From Salinivirgaceae bacterium (GTDB taxonomy: Bacteria; Bacteroidota; Bacteroidia; Bacteroidales; SZUA-534): a stretch of DNA of 55,769 nt. The notes under the pieces were generated by a model. It saw only the letters and a list, made by a program, of their open reading frames with translations. It did not search any database and was not told where the DNA came from. This document shows, in pieces, positions 17,533-26,420 of this stretch. A program made the position numbers and the translations under genes. The DNA lies in NCBI GenBank assembly GCA_016342715.1, contig JAEINW010000008.1:1-55769 (forward strand), written 5' to 3'. Numbering within the stretch: position 1 is the stretch's first letter; every line of letters starts with the position of its first letter.

Positions 17533-17860
17533 TACTATTTATGCTCTTTTGCCCTTATACACCAAAAGCACCGCCAAACCCAAGGCTATACCTATTAGGT
17601 TGAAATAGATATCATTTAAGTCGAAATGCCTATGTCCATGGGTAAACAAGGCTTGTAACAATTCAATTAGTAAGCCTAATGCAAAGGTAATAAGTGAAAT
17701 TTTGAAAAGGGAGAGTTTTTTAAAAAAGAAGTTGGGTAACTACCATAAAAAGAGCAAATATGGTGAGATGAAAGTGTTTGTCTTGATCAACCCATAAGGA
17801 TTTAACAACACCCGTAAGATCAAGCAATGAGGTGGTTACTATTAGTAAAATAATTAACCC
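17533..17860 (-). pseudogene. Second, frameshifted copy of the VanZ-like gene
   Basis: DNA from 17517 onward matches 16370-16700 closely, including the shared GGAGGTAGGCAATACTATTT at the 3' side. An extra base in the A-run near 17722 (TTTAAAAAAGAAG against TTTGAAGAGAAG) breaks the frame. Identity falls toward the 5' end, and the start region runs into the hairpin-rich segment at 17861. A decayed duplicate. Confidence 0.8.
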
Positions 17861-18004
17861 CAATTATTCTTATGAATAATTGCTGTCTGCGACAGCGACT
17901 AAGATTAGCTAACATTTTTGTTACTCAAAAATGAGTTAATCTAAATCGGGATTAACCGCATTTACATTCATCTTGTTTAAATTTGATGAATAATGCGGGT
18001 TAAT
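17861..18004. repeat. Cluster of three inverted repeats
   Basis: CAATTATTC-TTAT-GAATAATTG (17861-17882), GCTGTC-TGC-GACAGC (17882-17896) and a longer imperfect stem, ATTAACC-GCAT...ATTCATC with GATGAAT...ATGCGGGTTAAT (17951-18004). The last has paired arms of about 19 bp with one bulge. No coding sequence. Could be a MITE-like palindrome, a structured RNA or part of the operon's 3' region. Confidence 0.6.
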
Positions 18005-18092
18005 AGCCATAATATGAGCTTGTTGCTTAGCTTTTTCATATTGCGTATAATTGCTTAAAGAATATTTACCAAAATGAAAGTGCTAAAATGGC

Positions 18093-19166
18093 CTATTTAT
18101 TCATTAGGCTCTTTTGTTTTCGTTTTAGAATAAAACTTGGCAAGAGAACAGAAGCAAAAGCAATTATAGTTAAAATAATAGCTTGAAATTTCATATTCAT
18201 GCTTAGCAAAGCTAATCCAATAAAAACTAATGAATAAATAGAGAGCATTAAAGTAGCACGTGTATGCGAAAAACCAAGGTTTAATAAAACATGGTGTATA
18301 TGGTTTTTATCGGGATGAAAAGGGGAGCGTTTTTTTAACAAACGTATGGTAAATACTTTAACCATATCAACCAGAGGCAAAACAATAAAGCTCATGGCAA
18401 CAACTGGTGAACTTTCTATTTTATAAATACCGGTATAGTCTTTATTGGTTTCTAAAAATTGTATGGCAAAAAATGCCAGCAAAACACCTAATAACAGCGA
18501 ACCCGTATCGCCCATAAATATTTTTGCTGGAGTAACATTGTATTTTAAAAAGCCCAACAGAGCACCCACAATTGCTGCAACAATGATTACCATTTGCATG
18601 CTTCTTTCACTGCCCTCTATGTAAAACCAAATACCAAAAGCTACACTAGAGATTATAGATGTTGCTGTACAAAGACCATTAATACCATCAATTAAATTTA
18701 CCGCATTAATAATAGTTAAAAACGTAAACATGGTAAAAGTAACACTAAACCAATAAGGCAATTCATTAATATGAAATAACCCATAAAAACTGGAGATTCG
18801 CACATCTCCAAGCATAACAATTGCGCCAACAGATAAAAATAAGCCGTTGGCCTTTTTCATAGGATCAAGAGCTATAATATCGTCTTTCATTCCCAAAAAG
18901 AAGGCCATTACAAATGCAAATTCTAAATATTGCAAGCCCGGGAAAACCTTAAAGTCAGCAAAAAGTGTCATGGAAAGAATAAACCCAATAAAAATACCTA
19001 ACCCTCCTAAAGTTGGAATGGCATGAGAATGAGAACCCCTTTCACTTGGTTCCGCAAATAAATTCTTTGCTTTTGCAATTTTAATTAATACAGGAATAAC
19101 AAAATAGCTTATTACCAAAGCAAATAAAAAAGCAAATAATATAATAACTTCTTTTGAGAGATGCAT
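18093..19166 (-). CDS. WecA/TagO-type undecaprenyl-phosphate sugar-1-phosphate transferase
   Basis: A 357-residue polytopic enzyme (about 10-11 helices) of the MraY/WecA/TagO family, which places the first sugar phosphate, usually GlcNAc-1-P, on undecaprenyl phosphate at the inner membrane. Landmarks: SHSHAIPTLGGLGIF, the catalytic NAVNLIDGINGL, KIFMGDTGSLLLG and the WecA-type histidine motif DKNHIHH. It initiates glycan assembly and is here the last gene of the operon. Next to a WecG/TagA-type transferase, as in O-antigen and teichoic-acid loci. Confidence 0.92.
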   Translation of the reverse strand: MHLSKEVIILFAFLFALVISYFVIPVLIKIAKAKNLFAEPSERGSHSHAIPTLGGLGIFIGFILSMTLFADFKVFPGLQYLEFAFVMAFFLGMKDDIIALDPMKKANGLFLSVGAIVMLGDVRISSFYGLFHINELPYWFSVTFTMFTFLTIINAVNLIDGINGLCTATSIISSVAFGIWFYIEGSERSMQMVIIVAAIVGALLGFLKYNVTPAKIFMGDTGSLLLGVLLAFFAIQFLETNKDYTGIYKIESSPVVAMSFIVLPLVDMVKVFTIRLLKKRSPFHPDKNHIHHVLLNLGFSHTRATLMLSIYSLVFIGLALLSMNMKFQAIILTIIAFASVLLPSFILKRKQKSLMNK

Positions 19167-19253
19167 ATGAATTATTTATTTTACTAAAAAAATTTAGGAT
19201 AAAACAGTTTTATAAAAATATTTCATTAATTTATCAATTGTGAAAAAATGCTT

Positions 19254-19973
19254 TTACTTTTTTAAAAGTTTAAATTTATATAACAATATAACAAATGAAA
19301 TTAGCCCAAGTTGTTGTTTGAATCTTTTAGGTTCTTTCACCAATCTATAAAGCCACTCTATTTTTAATTTAATATACAAATTGGGAGCTCTCTTTAGTTT
19401 ACCCGCCAAAATATCTAACCTGCCTCCACTACCCACAAAAATAATTTGAGGAAATATTTTATTAAGTTCTGCACTAATGAGTTCTTGCTTAGGCGAACCT
19501 AGTGATATCATAACCATTTGAGGCTTACTCTCACTTAACTTCTCCTTTATTTCATCAAGATTTGAGAAAAATCCATTCGCCCGACCCACAACATTAATAT
19601 TTGGATATTGAATTTTTACGTTTTCAACAGCTTCTTTATTATTATCTTCTGTTGTACCAAAAAAAAACATTCTCAATTTATGTGTATTAGCTACATCTAA
19701 CGCCAAACCGGGTAAATCGAGCTTTATAACTTTTTGCTTATGCAATACTTTAAACCCCAACTGAGCCCCAACCCCATCAGGAGTTTGAATTAATGCATTA
19801 TCTATTACCTGTTTAGTCTGGTGATCATTATTGTAATTTACAATTTTTAGTGCATTAATGGCTGCCGTATAACCACCCCTATTATTCTTTATATTACTAA
19901 GTATAAAATCTTCAACTTCTTGTTTGGACGTTACATCATAACAAGGACAATTTAAAATGTATTTTTGCTGCAT
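19254..19973 (-). CDS. WecG/TagA/CpsF family glycosyltransferase
   Basis: About 239 residues of the WecB/TagA/CpsF family (GT26), which adds the second sugar to undecaprenyl-linked intermediates. Family core: LIQTPDGVGAQLGF, VGRANGFF, MVMISLGSPKQEL, FVGSGGRLDILAG, RAPNLYIKLKIEWLYRLVKEPKR. The frame is open to a TTG at 20081 that would overlap the carrier-protein gene by 29 bp; I prefer the ATG at 19973 because homology starts there (MQQKYILNCPCYDV). Acts directly after the WecA-type enzyme encoded next to it. Confidence 0.85.
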   Translation of the reverse strand: MQQKYILNCPCYDVTSKQEVEDFILSNIKNNRGGYTAAINALKIVNYNNDHQTKQVIDNALIQTPDGVGAQLGFKVLHKQKVIKLDLPGLALDVANTHKLRMFFFGTTEDNNKEAVENVKIQYPNINVVGRANGFFSNLDEIKEKLSESKPQMVMISLGSPKQELISAELNKIFPQIIFVGSGGRLDILAGKLKRAPNLYIKLKIEWLYRLVKEPKRFKQQLGLISFVILLYKFKLLKK

Positions 19974-20052
19974 AAATAAAATCTTTTGAATAGCCGTCTT
20001 GATTTTTACAAATTGCCCGAATTCACCAATAACCTCGGCTTTACAAATAATA

Positions 20053-20274
20053 TTAGAGCTTACTTTTAATAATGGTTTCAATATTCCTTAGAGAAATCAT
20101 ATCTAGAGTTTCCATAAGTTCAAGATCAATATTGAATTCTGTTTCAAGCTGCTGAATTAACTCAAGGTGTGTAATAGAATCCCAATTATCACAATCATCC
20201 TTTGAAAAATCATCACTGATTTTATTAATTTGTATTTCAAACACATTAGCTATTATTTTTTTTATTCTTTCCAT
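20053..20274 (-). CDS. Acyl/peptidyl carrier protein
   Basis: A 73-residue carrier protein with the phosphopantetheine attachment motif DNWDSITHLELI (Ser near residue 34) and FNIDLELMETLDMISLRNIE of the acidic helices. Overlaps the upstream acyltransferase gene by 29 bp, so the two are translationally linked. Lying two genes downstream of an adenylation enzyme and outside any fatty-acid locus, it is probably a dedicated carrier for an activated amino or other acid. Confidence 0.9.
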   Translation of the reverse strand: MERIKKIIANVFEIQINKISDDFSKDDCDNWDSITHLELIQQLETEFNIDLELMETLDMISLRNIETIIKSKL

Positions 20275-20719
20275 CTTGTCGTTTTGTATATTCTGTTAAT
20301 TGACCATATTTTCCAATCTTTACATCTCTGTAAATTATCTTTGCAGGATTTCCTTCAACAATACAATTAGAAGGTATATTCCCTTTAACAATAGAACCAG
20401 CACTAATTATTACATTATTATTAATAGTCACACCTGGTAAAATCACTGCATTGATTCCTATAAAGACGTTATCTCCAATTTTGGTATCTCTATGTACCCT
20501 ATCTCCTAAAACGTGATCGTGGGTTAATATGCTTGCTCCCCTGGCAACACCAGAATAAGCCCCTATATAAATACCTTTTGGATTAGTTTTGTCTAAGTAC
20601 GATTTTGTTGATACTATAGCTGTTTCATGAATATTCATTTTATATAAACTACAGTAATAAAACAGCATTATTTTTTTTGCTATTACATGCCTAATTAATG
20701 TTCGTATTTTACTTATCAT
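20246..20719 (-). CDS. Left-handed beta-helix (hexapeptide) acyltransferase
   Basis: A 157-residue hexapeptide-repeat transferase: IYIGAYSGVARGASILTHDH, DTKIGDNVFIGINAVILPGV, NNVIISAGSIVKGNIPSNC, EGNPAKIIYRDVKIGKYG. The His in LTHDH is the expected catalytic base. It could acetylate a sugar or move an acyl group from the carrier protein encoded next door. The 11-bp overlap with the GNAT gene and 29-bp overlap with the carrier gene show tight coupling. Confidence 0.85.
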   Translation of the reverse strand: MISKIRTLIRHVIAKKIMLFYYCSLYKMNIHETAIVSTKSYLDKTNPKGIYIGAYSGVARGASILTHDHVLGDRVHRDTKIGDNVFIGINAVILPGVTINNNVIISAGSIVKGNIPSNCIVEGNPAKIIYRDVKIGKYGQLTEYTKRQDGKNKKNNS

Positions 20720-21368
20720 ATTGTTTCTCCCATAATATTATACCAGGACCTGGAAATATATCCAAAATCTTAGAATCACTACTTATTTTTTCTTGTTTTA
20801 AAATAAACCCGGCTTTTTTAATAGCATTAGCGCCATTAATATTTCCAGAAATAGAAGTTAATTGAATCTTGTCAAATGTCTTATCTTTAGCAACATCATT
20901 TATTGCATAACCAATTAGTTTATCTAAAATACCAAAACCTCGATATTTGTTCATTGTAAACCCGAACTCCATTTGTAATGTATTAGGATCCCTAGTGATA
21001 TCAATAGCCGATATTATTTTAAGTTTTTCAGATGCCTCCGCATTAAAATATTTTCTAAAAAATGAATTGTAAATATTAATTTTAATAAAATTACTAGATA
21101 AATTATTCTCAGCCTCTACCCATGTACCAATACTTGCAACAGCTTGTTTGTCAATTTCAGCTATATAATGACCAAATATAAAATATTCATTTCCAGGAAC
21201 CTTAGCTTTTAATATTTGATTTGTAATATCTAAAAGGATATATTCGCTAATCCCAAAGATCTTTTGTAGTTTGGAAAATTTACTTCCTGATTTATCCGAT
21301 TCTACAATACTGTTTGCAATAAAGTCAACATCATTAAGGGTTGCTTTTCTATAGGTTAGATTTAACAT
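20709..21368 (-). CDS. GNAT family N-acyltransferase
   Basis: A 219-residue GNAT protein. YRKATLNDVDFIANSIV opens the fold, EFGFTMNKYRGFGILDKLIGY carries the (R/Q)GxG-like acyl-CoA loop as RGFG, and GNINGANAIKKAGFI forms the C-terminal strand region. In glycan operons GNATs often acetylate amino sugars. Its position between the adenylation and carrier genes suggests a part in making or transferring the activated acyl group. Overlaps the adenylation gene by 20 bp. Confidence 0.82.
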   Translation of the reverse strand: MLNLTYRKATLNDVDFIANSIVESDKSGSKFSKLQKIFGISEYILLDITNQILKAKVPGNEYFIFGHYIAEIDKQAVASIGTWVEAENNLSSNFIKINIYNSFFRKYFNAEASEKLKIISAIDITRDPNTLQMEFGFTMNKYRGFGILDKLIGYAINDVAKDKTFDKIQLTSISGNINGANAIKKAGFILKQEKISSDSKILDIFPGPGIILWEKQYDK

Positions 21369-22794
21369 AACTTTTTAGTTTGTTTTTATCAACTTTACCA
21401 TTTTTATTCAAAGGTAATTTTTTAATACTGATTATTTTTTTGGGAATCATATAATCCGGTAATTGCTCCCTAAGGCCTTGAAGAAGTATATCCAGATTAA
21501 CGTCCCCTTCTACAAATGCAATAATTTTAGTATCATCATCAATTGTTATTACTGAAGTGTTTAGATGTGTTTGGGATGAAATTTCATATTCTACTTCAGA
21601 AAGCTCAACTCTAAAACCCTGAATTTGCACTTGAGAATCGATCCTACCAACATAAAAATAATCACCATCAATATCAGTAAAACAAATATCTCCCGTTTTA
21701 TATGAATTTACATTATCTTTGGTAGAAAAGCATTCCAATGATTTTTCTTCATTTTTAAAATACTCTTTAACAACTTGACCACCAGAAAGTATTAATTCGC
21801 CCTTTTGATTACGTTCTAAATTAGAAGTGTTTTTTGATTCAATTGATAACTTAGTGTTAAACATTGCCTTTCCTATTGAAACAATTCCATTATATTCTTT
21901 TGAATCTTCACGAACTTCATATGAGGTACAAAAAATAGTCGCTTCTGTTGGTCCATAAACATTGAAGGTTTTACCATTTGGTGTACATTTATTCCATCCA
22001 AGGGCATTATCCATTAATAATGCCTCTCCACAAAAAAGGGAATATTTGAGATTTGGTAGTTTTATCTGTTTAAAATATGGTTTAAGTGAATTTATTATTG
22101 AAGGTACCATCAATGCAAAACTAATATTTTCATTGGTTAAAATCTTCAATACCTCACCATATTTTAAACCAATGTTAGGAACCGTATATACACAAGCGCC
22201 AATAGTTAAAGGGTACAAATATGAGAATACAGATAAATCGAATGTTAATTCAAACATCTGCAAAAATTTATCCTTATAATCTGTTTCAAATTCAAGCTTA
22301 TTAAACCCCATTAAGAAAGCATTCAAATTACTTATTTTCACAGGAACACCCTTCGGTTCTCCCGTACTACCTGATGTGAAAAATATATATGCTAAATCAG
22401 AATCTTCGGCATTATATATAATTCGATTCTCTGAGCTTGAAATACTTTTCGTAAGAATTTCATGAGGTAAATTAAAATAAGAATGCGGCGTCGTATTTAA
22501 AATTAATTTAGATTCTGTTTTTCGTAAAATTTTTATATTCCTTTCAAGTGGATTCAATGGATTAATAGGTATAAATCCAGTTCCCAAAAACAATACAGCT
22601 AATATACTTGCATAACTATCAAAATTATTATCATAAATAATAACAACAGGTTCTTGAGTTTTGTGTTTAATTATTTCTTGTTGAATTTCAACAATCCTAA
22701 ACTCTAACTCCTTATAAGTATAATGCTTTTTGGAAATATTAAATGCCGTTCTTTCCTCATATTGTTTTAAAATTGACACTATTTTCTTAATCAT
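21349..22794 (-). CDS. AMP-forming adenylation enzyme (DltA-like)
   Basis: A 481-residue stand-alone adenylation enzyme of the ANL superfamily. Core motifs in order: FFTSGSTGEPKGVPVK (A3), FDLSVFSYLYPL (A4, as in DltA), NVYGPTEATIFC (A5), YKTGDI (A7), GRIDSQVQIQGFRVELSEVE (A8) and LNKNGKVDKNKL (A10 lysine). FDLSV with an Asp fits an amino-acid substrate. It should load an amino acid as an AMP ester onto the carrier protein at 20053. First gene of a coupled four-gene set. Substrate identity cannot be read from the sequence by eye. Confidence 0.88.
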   Translation of the reverse strand: MIKKIVSILKQYEERTAFNISKKHYTYKELEFRIVEIQQEIIKHKTQEPVVIIYDNNFDSYASILAVLFLGTGFIPINPLNPLERNIKILRKTESKLILNTTPHSYFNLPHEILTKSISSSENRIIYNAEDSDLAYIFFTSGSTGEPKGVPVKISNLNAFLMGFNKLEFETDYKDKFLQMFELTFDLSVFSYLYPLTIGACVYTVPNIGLKYGEVLKILTNENISFALMVPSIINSLKPYFKQIKLPNLKYSLFCGEALLMDNALGWNKCTPNGKTFNVYGPTEATIFCTSYEVREDSKEYNGIVSIGKAMFNTKLSIESKNTSNLERNQKGELILSGGQVVKEYFKNEEKSLECFSTKDNVNSYKTGDICFTDIDGDYFYVGRIDSQVQIQGFRVELSEVEYEISSQTHLNTSVITIDDDTKIIAFVEGDVNLDILLQGLREQLPDYMIPKKIISIKKLPLNKNGKVDKNKLKSYVKSNL

Positions 22795-22850
22795 TTTTAC
22801 TTATATTAATCAATTTTATAGTGATAATTAGTTTTATTAAAGTTAATGAT

Positions 22851-23813
22851 TTAACCATTAAAAATTGTTCTATAAAATGCTATTATTCTATCAGCAATAA
22901 TACTAATTTCTAAATGATTTATTAATGATCTGCCATTAGACCTATCGCTATTTTTACAAACGTCAATAATTTTACCAGCTATTTTATTTGGATCGTAAGG
23001 TACAACGTGTGCCTTATAAACATCCTGTACGTTTACAGAGGCATCGCCAACATCAACCGTAACTATGGGGGTATTACAAGCCAATGCTTCTTTAATTACA
23101 TTAGCAGACCCTTCTGAGATGGAAGTTAAAATCAGTACATCTGCGGCATTAAGAAATAACGGTATTTTTTCAGGATTGGTTGGATAAGGCGAAACAAGCA
23201 GGTAATTGGTTTGCGGAAGAAAACCGAAAGTTAGTTTAGCCAAACTATAATTTTTATTAGAATCATTTGGGTTTCCTAAAAACAAAACGATCTTTTTAAC
23301 TAAATCCAGTTTTAATTTATGTTTCGCCTCATTTTGCGCTATTGGATAGAAGCGATCGAAATCAACACCATTGGGAATAATTTGTGTTTTTTTATAATAC
23401 TGAGAAGAAATATTTTTCTTCATTTGATCTGTTTTAACAATAATCGCCTTTGAAAAAACAGAAACTATATAAGAAATAAATTGGATTACAATGGAAATTT
23501 TATTTTTCGACCCATTTGAATTATTAATGCCAAGCAGGTCGGAGCCTAAATATGAAACAATTAATTTATTGCTTGCCCCAGCTAACAAACATAAGAAGCC
23601 ATTTGTAGAATAATGGGCATGAAGAATATCGTATTGTTTTTTTAACCTTCTAATTTTTTTTACGTTTGAAATTACTCCTTTCAATTTATTAATTCTTACA
23701 ATAAAAACATCAACTTTTATTCCTTTCTCTTTTATAGAATCGGCTTGCGATTGAATAAAAGGTGAGATATCGAAATTTTTATTGTTTTGACTGCAAATAA
23801 AAAGAACTTTCAT
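22851..23813 (-). CDS. GT4-type glycosyltransferase
   Basis: A 320-residue GT-B fold retaining glycosyltransferase. Acceptor half: ILHAHYSTNGFLCLLAGA. Donor half: QIIPNGVDFDRFYP, VLFLGNPNDSNKNYSLA, and the nucleotide-sugar site region LILTSISEGSANVIKEALAC with E-x7-E spacing. Slightly shorter than the usual 360-400 residues. Cytoplasmic face of the membrane; adds one sugar to the lipid-linked unit. Confidence 0.88.
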   Translation of the reverse strand: MKVLFICSQNNKNFDISPFIQSQADSIKEKGIKVDVFIVRINKLKGVISNVKKIRRLKKQYDILHAHYSTNGFLCLLAGASNKLIVSYLGSDLLGINNSNGSKNKISIVIQFISYIVSVFSKAIIVKTDQMKKNISSQYYKKTQIIPNGVDFDRFYPIAQNEAKHKLKLDLVKKIVLFLGNPNDSNKNYSLAKLTFGFLPQTNYLLVSPYPTNPEKIPLFLNAADVLILTSISEGSANVIKEALACNTPIVTVDVGDASVNVQDVYKAHVVPYDPNKIAGKIIDVCKNSDRSNGRSLINHLEISIIADRIIAFYRTIFNG

Positions 23814-23825
23814 GAAATTTTAATA

Positions 23826-25199
23826 CTAACCTTTTGAATAATTAAAAAACAAATATATACCCACAAATATGAAAATGTATACATAAAAAGCAAACTGTCT
23901 CCTTTTTATAAAAAACTGCAATCCCAATATGGATATAAATATATAAAAAGGCAAAATTGGTAGAAACATTCTATACAGCAAACCAAAACCACCGATTGCC
24001 AAAATCAACATATATATTAACAGAAATGATGTAATAAAAATATTATTTTGTAGAACCCTTTTTCTTATTATGGCTATTAAAAAAAAGAAACCCAAAAAGC
24101 TTTTAATAAAACAGTCCGAAATAAGAGCATACCTGGTAATTCCATAATGCTTATCATTTTTTATATCTACCAAATTAGGATAAGGCCCTGTTAGCATTAT
24201 AAATACTTGGAAAGGCAGACCCACAAAAGACTTAAAAACCGATGTCTTACCTAAATTCACTTCAGTATAGGAAGTTCCGCGTTCTGCAATACCATAGTAC
24301 ATCTCAGATTCATCAGACACACCAGTGGTTAGCATAAAAAACACTAACGAAAATAAAATGATAATAAGAGAAATAAATTTAACAAAGAAAGACATTTGTA
24401 TTTTTGAAGAAAATAGCAAATAGATAGCCAAGGAAGCAAAAAACGAAAGACCAACAACTGTTCTAAATGCAAATAGGCTTAAACCGATAATTAACAATAA
24501 GATTAAATTAATAATGCTACGCCTTTTCGTTTCAAAAATTATAATTATAAGATAGGTTCCATAAATAATAAGCCAAATAAAAAATATTTCTTTTAAATGA
24601 AGACCAATATAATAATTCAATATTGGAATAAATGAAAATACAATAGCCGACAATCGAGCTACATTCTCTTTACTTATAACTCTAATTGTTTTATAAAATA
24701 AAAACACAGAATGGATAGCAAAAAAAACATTAACCAAACCCACTATAAATATATTAGCCCCAAAAATTTTATATATGCTGCTAAAATAAAAATAGGCACC
24801 CTGATCGGATAAAGGTAAATATGATGTCATTGCAACTATATTTAAAGAACTCTCTGCTATTATTTTTGAATATTTATGATATTGGTATGCATCTGATTTT
24901 CCAAGTAAGGGAAAGTTAAATACCTCAATAAAATAATAATAACTAAATAGCAATGCTAATACCTTTATAACGACACTAATAAAAAGAAGACTTATTATAA
25001 AAGTATTACTACTTAATTGAATTGAATATTTATAGAATAAGGTAGTAGCAGAAAAAAAGAATACAATTACAAAGCTTTGACCTAAGACCCATTCAACATC
25101 AATAATATTAATGCCTAAAAAACTATAGGATAAAACTATTGTAATAAAGAAAAATACAATTCCACTAAGAAAAATATTTATATTAAGTTTTTTATTCAT
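23826..25199 (-). CDS. Polytopic membrane protein, O-unit polymerase (Wzy) or GT-C candidate
   Basis: A 457-residue protein with about 11-12 predicted transmembrane helices. Between them are two polar loops: one with GKSDAYQYHKYSK and SDQGAYFYF, the other with SDESEMYYGIAERGTSYTEV. Such proteins in glycan operons are usually the Wzy polymerase; the first loop, with its acidic residue after helix 3, also resembles GT-C transferases. It is the only candidate polymerase in the operon, which supports Wzy. Primary sequence of Wzy is too variable for a firm call. Confidence 0.6.
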   Translation of the reverse strand: MNKKLNINIFLSGIVFFFITIVLSYSFLGINIIDVEWVLGQSFVIVFFFSATTLFYKYSIQLSSNTFIISLLFISVVIKVLALLFSYYYFIEVFNFPLLGKSDAYQYHKYSKIIAESSLNIVAMTSYLPLSDQGAYFYFSSIYKIFGANIFIVGLVNVFFAIHSVFLFYKTIRVISKENVARLSAIVFSFIPILNYYIGLHLKEIFFIWLIIYGTYLIIIIFETKRRSIINLILLLIIGLSLFAFRTVVGLSFFASLAIYLLFSSKIQMSFFVKFISLIIILFSLVFFMLTTGVSDESEMYYGIAERGTSYTEVNLGKTSVFKSFVGLPFQVFIMLTGPYPNLVDIKNDKHYGITRYALISDCFIKSFLGFFFLIAIIRKRVLQNNIFITSFLLIYMLILAIGGFGLLYRMFLPILPFYIFISILGLQFFIKRRQFAFYVYIFIFVGIYLFFNYSKG

Positions 25200-25295
25200 T
25201 AAAAACTATCCACTGTTTACATTATTTACCATATGCTTTCCAGTTGAAATCTTTTCCCCCAACTTTAGAACAAGTTATATTTAAATTCTAATGTT

Positions 25296-26339
25296 TTATT
25301 TTGATGTGTAGAGAGCGAAAACATCTTTTAATCTTAGGTCATATGAAAGATTACTATTGAACATTCCCTTTTCAAAGAGCCAATTATCATCTTTATAAAT
25401 AAACCTTCCCGGTGAACCATCTTTTTCACAAATATAATCTTGTACATGTCCAAAAATACACTGTAGTTCATTTATCATATATTCCCCATTCTCATCTTCA
25501 AATAAATCTACGGCCATAGAATTGAAAGAATAAAGATCACATAAGTTTTTTACAAAGTTCAATAATTGTACTGGGGGCTCCGCATAGTCAATACCTTTGG
25601 TCCCACTCGCCTTATCACCCTGTTTAATTTTTTTATGCCCAAAATACGAATTCCCAATTTTAACAATTCTCCACTCAAATTCATGCGGAATATACTCTTG
25701 AAATATCACTAATCCATTCTGAGTTTCATTGTATACTTTTTTATAGGCTTCAAGTCTTCTAAAGATACGTTTGGGGTTCCTAATGATTTTTAAAATGCGA
25801 CTACCAAACATTCCCATCTTAAGATCTGGACCCCAAGATTGCCGAAGTCCTTTACCTGTAAAAGCTTGTTTTATGTAATGTATTACATCCTCTTTATTTC
25901 TAAATATTCGAACCCCTTTGCCTGAGGCTCCAATATTAAATTTAGCTACAATTGGGAGATTTGAATTACGTACAAATTCCATTGCTTCTTTTTCATAATA
26001 AAAAACATTTGTCTTAGGATGGTTAATTTCATTAGATGCAAGCCAATATGATAAATATTTTTTATTTTCGTGTAAGGATATTTCATCATAATTCGGATAA
26101 ACATTGTAATTCAAAACCCTATTAAGAATATATATTCGTTCATCATATAGGTTTTTGAAAATTGATTCTCTTCCTGATGGACACGCTAAAAAACAGTCAT
26201 AAACTTCTTTTTTAATCTTTATTAGCCAGTTATTTTTTGTTAAATCAATAATATCGGCCTCGATGTTTTGTTTTACACACGCTTTCATCCAATTCTCATG
26301 TCCATCATCAAACTCATTTTTTAAAATTGCAACTTTCAT
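25296..26339 (-). CDS. ATP-grasp family ligase-like protein
   Basis: A 347-residue protein with an ATP-grasp fold: LPIVAKFNIGASGKGVRIF (ATP-binding lysine and glycine loop), QEYIPHEFEWRIVKIG, and a metal-binding end MAVDLFEDENGEYMINELQ. ATP-grasp enzymes join carboxylates to amines through acyl phosphates. In this operon it sits just downstream of a CapA-like gene, suggesting an amino-acid or peptide linkage on the glycan. The region RQSWGPDLKMGMFG is unusual and I do not recognise the subfamily. Confidence 0.78.
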   Translation of the reverse strand: MKVAILKNEFDDGHENWMKACVKQNIEADIIDLTKNNWLIKIKKEVYDCFLACPSGRESIFKNLYDERIYILNRVLNYNVYPNYDEISLHENKKYLSYWLASNEINHPKTNVFYYEKEAMEFVRNSNLPIVAKFNIGASGKGVRIFRNKEDVIHYIKQAFTGKGLRQSWGPDLKMGMFGSRILKIIRNPKRIFRRLEAYKKVYNETQNGLVIFQEYIPHEFEWRIVKIGNSYFGHKKIKQGDKASGTKGIDYAEPPVQLLNFVKNLCDLYSFNSMAVDLFEDENGEYMINELQCIFGHVQDYICEKDGSPGRFIYKDDNWLFEKGMFNSNLSYDLRLKDVFALYTSK

Positions 26340-26420
26340 AAAATCAAATCCTTAAAAATTAAAATTTATTTATCAAACCATCAAATATCAAAATACTCTT
26401 TTTTCTCAATTAATAACACA

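Noticed and set aside
19974-20081. TTG start at 20081 for the WecG/TagA-like protein
   Set aside because: It would overlap the carrier-protein gene and add 36 residues not expected for the family; the ATG at 19973 fits better, though coupling from 20081 is not excluded.
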